This document shows, piece after piece, positions 9,501 to 19,557 of a stretch of DNA of 19,718 bases. The notes beneath the pieces are model-generated. The model was not told the DNA's origin, made no database searches, and saw only the letters and a program-made list of their open reading frames with translations. Made by a program: the position numbers and the translations under genes. Within the stretch, counting starts at the first letter, position 1. Every line of letters starts with the position of its first letter. This DNA is from Euperipatoides rowelli (lineage: Eukaryota > Onychophora > Udeonychophora > Euonychophora > Peripatopsidae), in assembly GCA_003024985.2 (NCBI GenBank), contig PXIH01S0005442.1. One strand, written 5' to 3'.

Positions 9501-10824
9501 CTAGTGACTAGGATTAACAGATTGAATACTAAGGACATTTTGGTATCATTACAGGTCCATTAGTTTAGCTCAATGATATTTTAAGTAGATGGTTTTTTTT
9601 CATGTGCTATTAGGTTGAGAATCATTATTGCAATCAGCTTTTCAATTAAGTAATTACTTTATTATTACTGCCAAACCATAATTTTTTTAGTAAGATATGA
9701 TTTAGAACATATATTATATTCCTATGATTTAAACAATAGAATAATGAAATATTTATTAATTCAAAATTATAGGATTGAAATTAAGTTATATCAATTTTCA
9801 TAATTCATTTTGCAATTTAAGGGGCTGTAATTAAGAGCTAGCCCAATTTATATGATTAAATTAATTATCATGAGATAACACATTTTTTTAAAAGTATCAA
9901 TCTATAAAACTTACAGTATATTAGATTTCATTAATTTTTTGCTGTCTAAAAGCACATTGTTGCACTATTGTAATTATAAAATTACACTAGGCTACATTGC
10001 AGAGTAGCCAAATATAGCAACCATCTCATTTCATTCAATCGTGCTTTGACAATATGCCCAGGCTTGATATGAGATATCAGTGGCATATAGCCGATAGTAC
10101 AGAATCATTTTCTGTTATCTTTGTAAAATAATTTATTTCATTTGAAGCCATTTAAGATAAAAGAAAAGAATGACAACATGATAATAACTATTATTTAATG
10201 AGTTACAAAAGCACATTTTATGACTGTGCATTCAAAACATACCGAGATAAAGGAAAACAACAGCTATCTCAACTATTTCTAAAATTAATTGTTTGGAAAT
10301 AAGTTTTATTACTGTGCTTTCCATATAAAATTTTCTTGACTTTGTACAACTCATAAAAAAAAGTGTCTATTATTAAATATATATACTGTATATCTGATTT
10401 TCATTAATAATAAATTATTTTATTTTCATGTAATGACATAAATAGCAATTTAGAAAGCCTAACAAATAATGCGCAGAAAACAGCTGGGTATGCACAAGCT
10501 GTTCAAAAATAATAACTGTTACATGCCAGCCTCACATTGTGTAAATCCCAAGTTGTGCACAATTTTGCACTATTGTTATGCACATTGTACTCTATTTGGT
10601 TGAATAATATGGCACATTAATACTATTAGTTTTAAAATAAACAAATAGTTTATATTTTTTTAAATTGTATGCAGTAGATTTAGCTATTTAATATAATGCC
10701 ACGTTCAGATGAATAGCTATAAACATTAGTCAAACTATTCTAAAAACTTGTTCATGCATTAAAAAACAACAATTTCCAGACAACGTACTACTTTTTCATT
10801 TTTTTAAAATATTCACATCTAAAT
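6530..10824. other. Gene-poor A+T-rich sequence; possible extended 3' UTR then intergenic
   Basis: I see no supportable gene here. Open frames such as those at 7712-7918, 8443-8643 and 8980-9177 are short, hydrophobic or Lys/Asn/Ile-rich from base composition, and lack splice or start context. TACTGTA/TACAGTA heptamers recur. A patch at 8650-8760 is a little richer in CpG and may be an old insertion. The first part may be transcribed as 3' UTR of the large gene if a distal poly(A) site is used. Confidence 0.5.
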
Positions 10825-10868
10825 CAGTGTTCCTCAACCTTTTTATCAATGAATTATTTAATTTTTAA

Positions 10869-11310
10869 CTAGCTGAAAAGTCCTTTGTAAATTGAAATAC
10901 GTGCCCTAGTTACCCCCCCTCCCCTCCACCCTCCTATTATCCCCTCTCCTAACTTATCCCCATACCTCCTCTGCCCATTAATTCTTTTACCAACTTCTAA
11001 CCTATCCCCCTATACCTGCCCTGCTGCCCATTTATTCTTTTACAAACGAAAAAAATGCTATTTTCCAAAACGATTTTCAATATAAATCTCTTAATGTTTT
11101 CATTTATTCAAAAGAACAATAATATTTGCTTTATATTATTATTATTACAATATAGTGTCATATCTTATTGCTTAATAAGAAAAAATTCTAATAATAAAGT
11201 GACATTTACACGCAGAGACATCATGCTTTTAGATTGTTTTATGGATTTATAACAAAGTCGCACATGTAGATTTTTATAAAGGTGAGTGATCCTTAGTGAA
11301 TTATATAATA
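10869..11310 (+). repeat. CTAGCTGAA repeat unit A inside the hAT-like element
   Basis: The unit starts CTAGCTGAAAAGTCCTTTGT, continues AAATTGAAATAC, then has a strongly C-rich pyrimidine tract (about 10910-11030) and an A+T-rich tail. It aligns with unit B, which follows directly: 29 of the first 32 bases match. Further shared blocks include ATATAAAT..CTCTTAATG and TCTTATTGNTTAATAA. No coding capacity is seen. Confidence 0.65.
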
Positions 11311-11640
11311 CTAGCTGAAAAGCTCTTTGTGAATTGAAATACAACAGGGCTCTAGGTATTCCCCTTTCCCTGAGACACCCTTTCCTCATCCCCATATTCC
11401 TAAAATCATTTTAGAAATGATTAAAAATATAAATAGCTCTTAATGAGAGAAATGGATATTTCAAAGTATTCAAATGAAAAAAATATGCGGGTTTTATTAG
11501 TTCAATCTGTATTACAGTATATCTTATCTTATTGATTAATAATAATAAATGTTTATGACTTTATAAAGTCGTTAATTATTTAGTTTTCATTTTTTTACGG
11601 ATCTACTTTATTGCATCTTTACTCTCATCATTTAATAATA
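11311..11640 (+). repeat. CTAGCTGAA repeat unit B inside the hAT-like element
   Basis: This begins CTAGCTGAAAAGCTCTTTGT and has a shorter, less C-rich pyrimidine tract (about 11359-11398). It then repeats the tail of unit A in diverged form. The right limit is approximate because similarity fades before the hAT right end. Direct tandem order with unit A suggests either a duplication or two insertions of one family. Confidence 0.6.
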
Positions 11641-11794
11641 ACTAGCAATGATAATAATACAGTGTTAATAATGCGATATTAAAATGCATTTAAAAAAATA
11701 TTTTTTTCACGGATGTTTTTCTGCAGTTTGGTTACATTTTTCCATGAACCGGCAGGAGTCCATGGACCGGCGGTTGAGTAACACTGATCTAAGT

Positions 11795-12155
11795 GATACT
11801 ATAATGACTTGTCATTTGCACTGTTTGTCAATAAATGGGTATTAAAAAATTCCAATATAAGCATAAAGTTACTGACTGCTAATCTGAATAATGTAAATGT
11901 TGGATATAAACAACCTTTATTGTTATTTAATTTTAAATTACTATATATTTCATCAGGACAAAAAATTACCATGTGACCTATTCAAAATTATAAGTACTAA
12001 AATATATGAACTCCATTTCTTAAGGTCATCTTATGGTGCATCAAATGCCCATTTGCTTAGGTGCTGTTTTAATAAACTAACTTTCTTTTAGGAGATCCTT
12101 CAATGAAATCCACAAAGAATAAAAATAATGAACTGGATAATATTTTTATTTGCAC
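11795..12155. other. Unassigned A+T-rich spacer between two transposons
   Basis: No gene or repeat that I can support. The short open frame at 11897-12091 has no coding features beyond base composition. Confidence 0.4.
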
Positions 12156-12172
12156 TTAACCCTTTGCCTATC

Positions 12173-12194
12173 TGTGTATCACATGTGATACACA
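12173..12194. repeat. Perfect 22-bp palindrome
   Basis: TGTGTATCACA is followed immediately by its exact reverse complement TGTGATACACA, without a spacer. It lies 13 bases inside the left end of the piggyBac-type element. Near-copies follow at 12215, 12679 and 12730. A transposase or host-factor binding site is possible but unproven. Confidence 0.9.
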
Positions 12195-12214
12195 CCATGT
12201 TCTTTTCAGACGCT

Positions 12215-12236
12215 TGTGTATCACATATGATACACA
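12215..12236. repeat. Palindrome copy 2
   Basis: The arms TGTGTATCA and TGATACACA are exact complements around a CATA centre. It is preceded by TCAGACGCT. The right-hand copy at 12679-12697 carries the same flank in reverse orientation. Confidence 0.8.
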
Positions 12237-12386
12237 GTACATATACCTGTAATTTTAAATGTTGAAAAATTTTGTTCACAGAATGAAAAATAAATGATTG
12301 TTTGAGCTAAATGTATCAGTTTGAAAGTGTTCTAACATATGATTCACAAAACGTATCAGGGTTAACTATATGAAATAATAGTTGGA

Positions 12387-12398
12387 GGTACCGGTACC
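12387..12398. repeat. GGTACCGGTACC palindrome
   Basis: This is a perfect palindrome (with one further A/T pair on each side) inside the piggyBac-type element. The core ACCGGTAC recurs at 16491 and 18701, outside that element. Confidence 0.7.
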
Positions 12399-12678
12399 TA
12401 AAAAATTTTGTATTCATAACAAATTACAAGATTATTCATAAAAAATTACAAGTTTAGTTATCAGAACTAGGTCTACTTACTTTTTCAGTATTTCGTTTTC
12501 TTTTTCCATAAAATGTAGCAGGATTCATTTTTCACATCAAAAGTAGATATTTAATCTTTTTAGATAATTATTTTTATAATTGATAAGCTATAATAAACTC
12601 TAATAACGAAAACACGATCAAAACCCAACTTAGACCGAAGTTTTGCCGCTAAAACTTGATAAAATGAAAAGTTTTAAC

Positions 12679-12697
12679 TGTATCATTTTGATACACA
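12679..12697. repeat. Palindrome copy 3, inverted relative to copy 2
   Basis: TGTATCATTTTGATACACA is followed by AAGCGTCTGA. The reverse complement reads TCAGACGCTT and then TGTGTATCA, which matches the flank and arm of copy 2. The pair therefore forms a subterminal inverted repeat. Confidence 0.75.
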
Positions 12698-12729
12698 AAG
12701 CGTCTGAAGAATAAATTATACTTACGCTT

Positions 12730-12750
12730 TGTGTATCACATGTGATGCAC
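12730..12750. repeat. Palindrome copy 4
   Basis: TGTGTATCACATGTGATGCAC differs from copy 1 by one base (G for A) in the right arm and ends one base short. It is preceded by ACGCTT, as in copy 2. Confidence 0.8.
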
Positions 12751-12905
12751 GGTTTTTTCCTGTTTTTTTATTTTTTTTTTACATTCTAGAACAACTACAT
12801 GCATAAAAATACTATTATTATGCTTTATATCATAATAGATCAAAAAAAATAAAAAAGACATATGAAAGATAACCTTGAAAAATGCTTAGACAGGCAAAGG
12901 GTTAA

Positions 12906-13169
12906 AAAACTGTTTAGAGCCAGATGTTTTTTTAAGGTTTGTATTTTTAAGTACAGTATTTTCAATAAAATACAAATGTAAAATATACATCTTAAAATTT
13001 ACATAGAAAATTTTATTATATTTAAACAACAAATAATAAATCTCATTGCATTACTTTTCAAAATACATCACTAATTAACTAACCAATATATAAAATTGTG
13101 TCACATCCCCAGAAGAAAAGTGCCACATTTTCCAAATAATATTTTTTTGGGAAAACTAAGTTTTGCCCT
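12906..13169. other. Unassigned A+T-rich sequence
   Basis: Nothing supportable is seen between the piggyBac-type element and the tRNA-like fragment. Confidence 0.4.
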
Positions 13170-13256
13170 GCGAGGCTAGTCGAGTCAGGAAAGCACTCCG
13201 ACTCAGCACTACAGCGACCAAGCTGTTCACTGATTCGAATCCGAGGAGCGCTAACC
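13170..13256 (+). mobile_element. tRNA-like SINE fragment
   Basis: A locally GC-richer island contains a good pol III B-box, GATTCGAATCC (13232-13242; consensus GGTTCGANTCC). An A-box-like GGCTAGTCGAGT lies about 60 bases upstream (near 13174). Between them, ACAGC and GCTGT (13211-13226) form a perfect short stem around six bases, in the place of an anticodon arm. The T-arm and acceptor stem do not pair well, so this is not a functional tRNA. A tRNA-derived SINE head or a decayed tRNA pseudogene fits. Neither a tail nor TSDs were identified. Confidence 0.5.
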
Positions 13257-13259
13257 TGG

Positions 13260-16233
13260 ATTATATTTTGTACAAGTAGACTTTTTTTCAATGTATATTA
13301 AGTTTGTACATAGTGTAAATAGTAAAAAAAAATATATTAAAACATGTAAATTTTCAAATTTCATTAAACAGTAATGTTCTTTTCTCTTTAATCTAAAATT
13401 ATATTTTGTGATGTGGGGTGCTCTTCTGGAATGTGATGTATATTATGTAAAAATCATCAATAATCTTAGAACTGTAGAGTATTAAAAATGACATAAATAG
13501 AACTATTTTTTTTAATCTAAAGATACAGTATATTGTACAAAAAATATAAGGATCCTACAAAAGAAAAACATAGTATGTGAAAAGTAAACTAATATTTATA
13601 AATACACTATTAACCGAATAATAGTTAAATCATAGGCTATTAGATTTGTTTTATAACTCATTCTGTAATGAAATGGAAATATAGATTGATCCTATCATTA
13701 CCCTCTCCTCTTCTAAGTATAAAATGAGACTAAAATGCTTTGAAGCTGTTTCATCTGAACAAGGCATAATATTCTTGAAATGATATAAAATCTTATTACC
13801 ATAATATAATTTATTTTTGTATCTCAAACTAGACTATTTAAATTCTAAACTTCAAAATTAATTTTAAAATTACATATCTATAGATCTTGATTAAACCAGC
13901 TTATAAAATAGTATTAATTAATTTTGAAAGTGTAAAGTAATATTGTTTAAAAGTTATTTAATATATCCAATAGCATGTGCAAAACAACTTCCACCCCGTT
14001 TCCTCCTAGCCTCTGTTGCATTTTTTTAAAACCTGGCGATGGCATGCCAAACATAGCCTATTGTTAAGAGTACTAAAACGTTATTGATTGCACATTATTG
14101 TATTATTTTTTTTTATTTCCTACCGCTACAAATCTCAATTTGTACCATGCTTGCCACTTTTATTTTTGCTTATTACCGAGCACAAAGTTTAAATTGCTTT
14201 ATTGATTTAGCACTTTGCATTAAGAAGTAGTCAACTATAGTAATCATAATATCTCCTGCATGTCCAAGTTTTAAAAAAGACTTCATGTAATCATTTTTTA
14301 AAGGAATTTGAACTTAAACCTAAAGTATCTAACGAAGCCAGGGAAGTCTATTTTAAAATCATGGTAGAAAAAATAGTAAAGGATCATTTGACCATAGCGT
14401 ATTATACAGCATTGAAATTATAATAATTTCTAATTGCTTTTTATTTTTAAATGTTTCATAGCAGTCTGAAGGCTCCAAGTTCAAATCCTAGAAGATAAAG
14501 TATTGACACAACAGGAAATGTTTCTGGATGTCTTTAGCTCCATTCAATCTAGCAAAATAAAAAACTATATAAGAAATCGGAAAGATGATGGGTCATGATA
14601 GTCCAATTGTTCCCGAGCTCCAATAAAAATAAATGTCACCAATTGCCTAAAAATTATATCTTTGTTTTAAATATGATCAGTAATTACTTCTCAAAATCAA
14701 GTAGCATAAAATGATTTTTTTCTGCTGTCGATCTGGCAACACTGCTGATTAAAACTTTTAAGCTGAATTTTACCCTAATAACTAAACAACCAGAATAAAA
14801 AATGGCAACTGTGATGGGAAATTATACAAATGAAGTTTGCTGTGATTTATTTTTGGAAGGTTAAAGGTTATGCTACAAAAGATAATCACATGATTGTTTC
14901 CGCTGGATGGTAAACAATATTAAATGTGCAAACTAATTTATTCACCCTCCATACAGTCTACAGTTCATGAAGACTTAGCCTTAAATTGTTACATTTAATT
15001 AAACCTCTGGGGAAAAAAAACATTTGAGCGCAAGTACTACTAAGTAATAATGATGATATGTGTCAATGACTAGCAGCAACCGACTTCTATAAAGTCATCT
15101 ACGTACTTGTATAAACATGTTTAAATAATCACAACAATTATGTGTAAAAATAAATACAGTATACTGTATGAGTTTTAAGTGGTTTATGTACTGTATATTT
15201 CTAATTTGGCATTTAGTTGCTGAATGATCATATAACTTACTAATTCTATGAATAGATAAAACCAATGTCTGCGTTGTTTCAGTTTCTTATGGCAGGATAT
15301 AATTTACTTATGACTAAATGTAAAATTATCTACAAATGGGCAATTGTAATGTATGTATCAATAATAATTACATGTGTTTATTAAACTAGATTACACACAG
15401 TGAAACAAGCTACTGCTGTTATATAAGATCAAACCACATGCAGGCAGTTTGTGGATTTTTTTTTTCATCTAAGTATTAACTTTTTTTCAAAATTGTTCTC
15501 TATAAATGAAAATTTTAAATATTTAAAATTTCAACTTGAATTTCAGATTATTTTTAAAAATATAAATTTATCAATACTAAATAGATTATAAACTAAGTTT
15601 TAAACTGGTTGGAATAAGGTAAGTTAGATCATTTTTGTAAATTAATATTCTCATAATAATAATAATGTTTATTCTGAAGAAGCTGATAATTTGTTTTTAG
15701 TTAAGTTTACAAAAAAAAAAACAAAAAAAACATTTAAATCAGGTGTAGCTAACAGACTAGAAGATTGATGATGCAAGAAAAATAAGCCAACTTATCTCAT
15801 GTTATTGATATACAGCCCACAGTGCTAGACACTTATTAGCAATTTTTTAAATCATTTGCTGCCTTTTTTTTTATTCCCCTCCCCCTCCCCAATGAATAAA
15901 GTTCACTAGTTAAGTTTTCCACTATGGCCATTTCATTGGCTGATTATCACCAGTAATAGTTTGATCATGTCTGAAATAGTTACCATTGGTACACAAAATT
16001 GTAACATTTAAATTAAAAACACATTTAAAACATTAGAATACCTGATTTATTATTCCTTAAGGAAATTGAAAATCAGTTCATTCAAGGTAGTACCTACCGT
16101 AGTATATTTCAAATAGAATTATGATTTCACAAAATAAGTCAATTTTAGAATAGGTGGTTTATTTCCATGGTTGTGGAAATAAGTTAGCGATAGTTATTAA
16201 TGTCAAACCTAAGCACATAATAAATTTTTATAT
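13260..16233. other. Gene-poor A+T-rich sequence
   Basis: No supportable gene. Items seen include a C/T-rich patch near 13990-14010, a lone B-box-like GTTCAAATCC near 14480, a short start-like ATGGCAACTG at 14802 followed by a stop after 20 codons, and a C-rich tract at 15876-15890. TACTGTA/TACAGTA heptamers are again common, for example around 15157-15195. Confidence 0.45.
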
Positions 16234-16238
16234 AATAC

Positions 16239-16487
16239 CAGTAGGGCCGGATATAGGCTTGGTGAGGCCCTGAGCTAGATCATGTTTGGAGGTCCCTTGT
16301 AAAAATTTGATAAGCTTTTTTTTTTAGCCCTGGGCTTTATGAATTAGGAGGCCTCATGTTTAATATTTGATAACATTTTTTCTTTTTTTTTTGGCCCTGG
16401 GCTATATAAAGTTTGGAAGCTGAGGCCTCCCTGCATTATGAGGCATTGGGTTACAGCTCACCAAGCCCATATATAAATTCAGCACTG
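16239..16487. mobile_element. Small TIR element (249 bp) with internal tandem duplication
   Basis: The left end is CAGTAGGGCCGGATATAGGC and the right end, read inward, is CAGTGCTGAATTTATATATG. Both then continue into an identical GGCTTGGTGAG block (16256-16266 and 16457-16467). AATAC flanks both sides (16234-16238 and 16488-16492), a possible 5-bp TSD. Inside are two tandem copies of a roughly 60-70 bp unit, each with ATTTGATAA, a poly-T run and GCCCTGGGCT (16327-16336 and 16394-16403). It is a nonautonomous DNA transposon; the superfamily is unclear because a 5-bp TSD does not match the common types. Confidence 0.6.
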
Positions 16488-16492
16488 AATAC

Positions 16493-19400
16493 CGGTACTA
16501 TAAAAGTAAATGTTCTGAAATTTTCTCAATTCATCATTCCTTTAAGCACTAGGAATGAATATTCATTTTAAAATGGGCATGTAAACATGGTATATCCTAA
16601 TGCAATGGCCTTTTGTTTATTTATTATGACACTCAAAATGATAAAATTAGGCTGTTAAACTACACTGTACAGAATTTTGTTTTAAATAGAATTAATTCAG
16701 ATTTTAGTTTGTCACTAGTACAAAGCCAAAACATATAGATTTCCTCTTAAGAAATAATATAACGCTTACTTTGGATAATTCATTTTTTTAATAGTTCTTT
16801 TCAAAATTTGTACCTAATATGTATGAATTCTTGTTTTCTGATTGTTAATTCATATTTGAATGCTGATGAAATAAATTTGCTAGCATATTTACCACTTAAG
16901 TTTCACTAAAATTTGTTAAATAGCTGTTATCAATCAACCAGCCCATTATTAAATCAACAATCATCCTACCATTCAGTTTGAGTCTGTCTAAAAGTTCATA
17001 GAGATTTCACTGTAATTTATCAATTTGAAAGCACTTTTTTTACAAATATATTTAACAAAAATGAATAGAAATGTTTGAGATCCTTCATGAAAAGAATAAT
17101 TTATTAAAAATTGTAATTAAAGTATTTAAGAAATAGTCTTTTCTAATGATCTAAAATGGTGAAAAATAGTTTGAAACGAATGTTCATGCAATTTCATAAA
17201 GCAGTTATTTCCGTAAATAAATTGCTGATGAAACCAGCCTTCAAAATACCTGGAGGAAATTGATATGTGTGAATAGCACAAAGTAATTTAAAGTATTATT
17301 GATTAAAATCTTCACAAAGAGCTTTCCATCCAATATTTTAACATATTTCTAAACTCACCATTGAGAAATGGTTCTATTAAATTTTTAACCATTTAAGCCA
17401 ACTGCTTGCTTTATCAAAATTTGGTGCTATTTTTTCATATCTTCCTTTCTGTTTTTCTTCTTTTCTTTAAAAAGCAATTTCAAGATATTAAACTAGATTT
17501 TGCAATAGAGTAGTTTTGAGATCTACCTCTATAAAATAGCTCTGTTGGTTATATTGATACAATTCTATTGGTTGTTATAGCAATTTTTGTTATATTTTAT
17601 TATAAAATGCAGTATGTGGGATTGGATTTGTATATATTTTTTAAACATATGGATTGGATTATGTTTTTGATTTAAAGTTTTTTTTTTTGTTATTTATATA
17701 TACAGTATAATGAATGCTTTTATTTCTGTATTGATATTTATAATTTGTTTAATTTGTTCATAAATATGAACATGTTTTGCAAATATTTGTTATTCATATA
17801 TAAATTTCAATAAAATTTACAAGAAATGAAAATGGCAACTGTTTTTAATTTTAAAAACATTCAAAGTGTAATATTACTGAGTAAACTATTGTTGTATACT
17901 ACTACTACTATCTAAAATTTACAAAAACAATGGATTATATCATTATATACAGTATATGTTGCACCTAGCATAGGTCAGTTGTTAAAAAATCAAGCGATAC
18001 CAAATTGTTAAGGAAAAAAACATTCATATTCAACCATTATCTAATTAAACAACAGTTAATTTGAGATTTTAAAGATGGCTCTAGGACAAGTGGCCATTAT
18101 AGACCGGCTGTAAGCAAACAGCTAGCTCCCGACCGACCACGTTTAATTTAAAAAAAAAAAATACAAAATGTGCCTTTAGTAATAAACTTAATTATAATTA
18201 GAAAAACTTCTAGTAAATATTTTCATTTTAATTATACATTTCAAACAATATCACCATATTTCTTTATTATTGTCATACAAAAATTCTATTTGTTGGAAGA
18301 TGTTGAAACTGATAATTTACCTGTAAATTTTTTGGCAATTAGACATACAAGTGTATAACTCTTCCTAATTTACAGGTGATCCCAAAGTAAAAGTAAGGCC
18401 TAATCTTAGTGTAATTCTTTTATCTAAATGCAAATTTGTTTTTTTTAATTAATGATTTAATAGAATAAAATAATGTAGACAAATTGTGATATCATTGTTT
18501 GAAAAAAAAAAAGTAAATTGTAATGGTTTTGCATAGTTTTCCCATGTGTATGCACTGAAAAGATAAAATATTCATTTAGCTTGTACTAATGGAAAATGAA
18601 AAAAGTAACATTATTACCCATACAGGTGCTGTTGCAGAACCCTCCAGATGTTTGTATGTACAGTATTCAAAAAAAATATTTTGAATATTTTCTAATAAAT
18701 ACCGGTACATCTATTTATTTTGTCAAAGTAATTATGACATGTAATCGATTGGCTAATTATTATTCAAAGTTAATAATATAATCAATGATGTTATACATAA
18801 ATGAGAGAATAAACAGGAACCTAAAGTTGTAAATGTAGTTATTACTTGGGCCAAGGGGAAGGATACTTATAATAAGCATTTAAATCTTACTCTAATTATG
18901 GGATAGAATCAATGGTTATAAGATAGCCATAATAGATACCTACTGCATGTAGGCTACAATATTTATATTAACATATTCATTTCAATGGAATTATGTGTTG
19001 TATTGAATACTAATAATTTACTGTATGTAATCCGTGACTTCATAATGTACGAAGAACACTGATTACGGATTAGAATTGCTTCTTGCTGTGAGAGCAAGAG
19101 CCAATGCCTAACCTAATGAGTTTGCAGTCAGATTTCCGAGAATCCCCTCGCAAAACATGAGATAGTCAGAAATGGCAACCAAGCATGAGAAAAGACTAAG
19201 ATAAATAGTTATCTTCATAATGTACAGTATGTTTTATTGCTGACAATAATAATTTGACAGATTACTGTGACAACATATGGATAAGGGCAATGGCCCAACA
19301 CTTATGATAATATTCTGGTTATGATTTTGTGTGCTACCCCTAACTATTGGAAAAGTTATTAGTGTGGCAGTAATAATCAGAATGGTAATGTTCTGCTTAC
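16493..19400. other. Gene-poor A+T-rich sequence with isolated signals
   Basis: No supportable gene. Isolated signals include an AATAAA at 17809-17814 that could end a long plus-strand transcript and an ACTACTACTACTA run near 17898-17910. There is a GC-richer patch at 18065-18145 with ATGGCTCTAGGACAAGTGGC and a GTAAGC donor-like site. An exact inverted pair TAATCCGT (19028-19035) and ACGGATTA (19065-19072) is also present. Confidence 0.4.
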
Positions 19401-19557
19401 CCAATAGTTTTGTAGTACTGGACATCTTGTGTTTCATAAGTTGTGGTTGCTTCTGGACCATGAGTTGTGGGTGGCTTGGCTGCTGCTTCTGGTATTTTCC
19501 TGGCTGCCAGTTTGGATAATTACTTCTGTTGGATGGATATTTCTGCCCAAGCATAGG
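19401..19557 (-). CDS. Possible internal coding exon on the minus strand
   Basis: On the minus strand, a pyrimidine-biased tract ending in TTGTTAG (cut after 19558) is followed by 157 bases. These end at a donor-like GG followed by GTAAGC (GT at 19400-19399). One frame is open throughout and encodes a Gln/Pro/Lys-rich peptide that begins PMLGQKYPSNRSNYPNW and includes GKYQKQQPSHPQLM. The segment is less A+T-rich than its surroundings, which supports coding or a different origin. A second minus-strand frame is open from 19700 to 19434, so the frame is not certain. I do not recognise the protein. It could also be a transposon fragment or chance. Confidence 0.28.

Larger units (their letters stand above)
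10825..11786. mobile_element. hAT-like DNA transposon remnant with 8-bp TSD
   Basis: The left end begins CAGTGTTCCTCAACC and the right end, read inward on the minus strand, begins CAGTGTTACTCAACCGCCGG. This is the CAGTG..TCTCAACC terminus typical of hAT elements. The flanks are ATCTAAAT (10817-10824) and ATCTAAGT (11787-11794), an 8-bp target-site duplication with one mismatch, as expected for hAT. The right end also carries GGTCCATGGACTCC-like sequence often found behind this terminus. The 962-bp body has no transposase frame, so it is nonautonomous. Its interior is filled by two tandem CTAGCTGAA units. Confidence 0.8.
12160..12901. mobile_element. piggyBac-type nonautonomous element with TTAA TSDs
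   Basis: TTAA at 12156-12159 and TTAA at 12902-12905 flank a 742-bp segment. Its left end is CCCTTTGCCTATCTG and its right end, read inward, is CCCTTTGCCTGTCTA, so 13 of the first 14 bases match. A TTAA target and CCC-starting terminal repeats are the hallmark of piggyBac elements. There is no transposase frame inside. The interior holds four copies of a TGTGTATCACA palindromic motif in two clusters, including an inverted pair that shares TCAGACGCTT before the motif. Confidence 0.8.

Noticed and set aside
9555-9630. tRNA-like TAGTTTAGCTCAATG with a later GGTTGAGAATC
   Set aside because: The second box lacks the essential TTCGA core and the stems do not pair.
14470-14500. B-box-like GTTCAAATCC as a tRNA or SINE
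   Set aside because: No A-box at a proper distance and no cloverleaf pairing.
14802-14864. Start-like ATGGCAACTGTGATGGG with good context, as a possible first exon
   Set aside because: It stops after 20 codons, the GTTAAA donor is weak, and AAAATGGCAACTGT recurs near 17829, so it may be repeat-derived.
18596-18781. Open frame of 61 codons with an acceptor-like CCATACAG and donor-like GTATGT
   Set aside because: Too short and A+T-driven, with a poor pyrimidine tract; not enough to call an exon.
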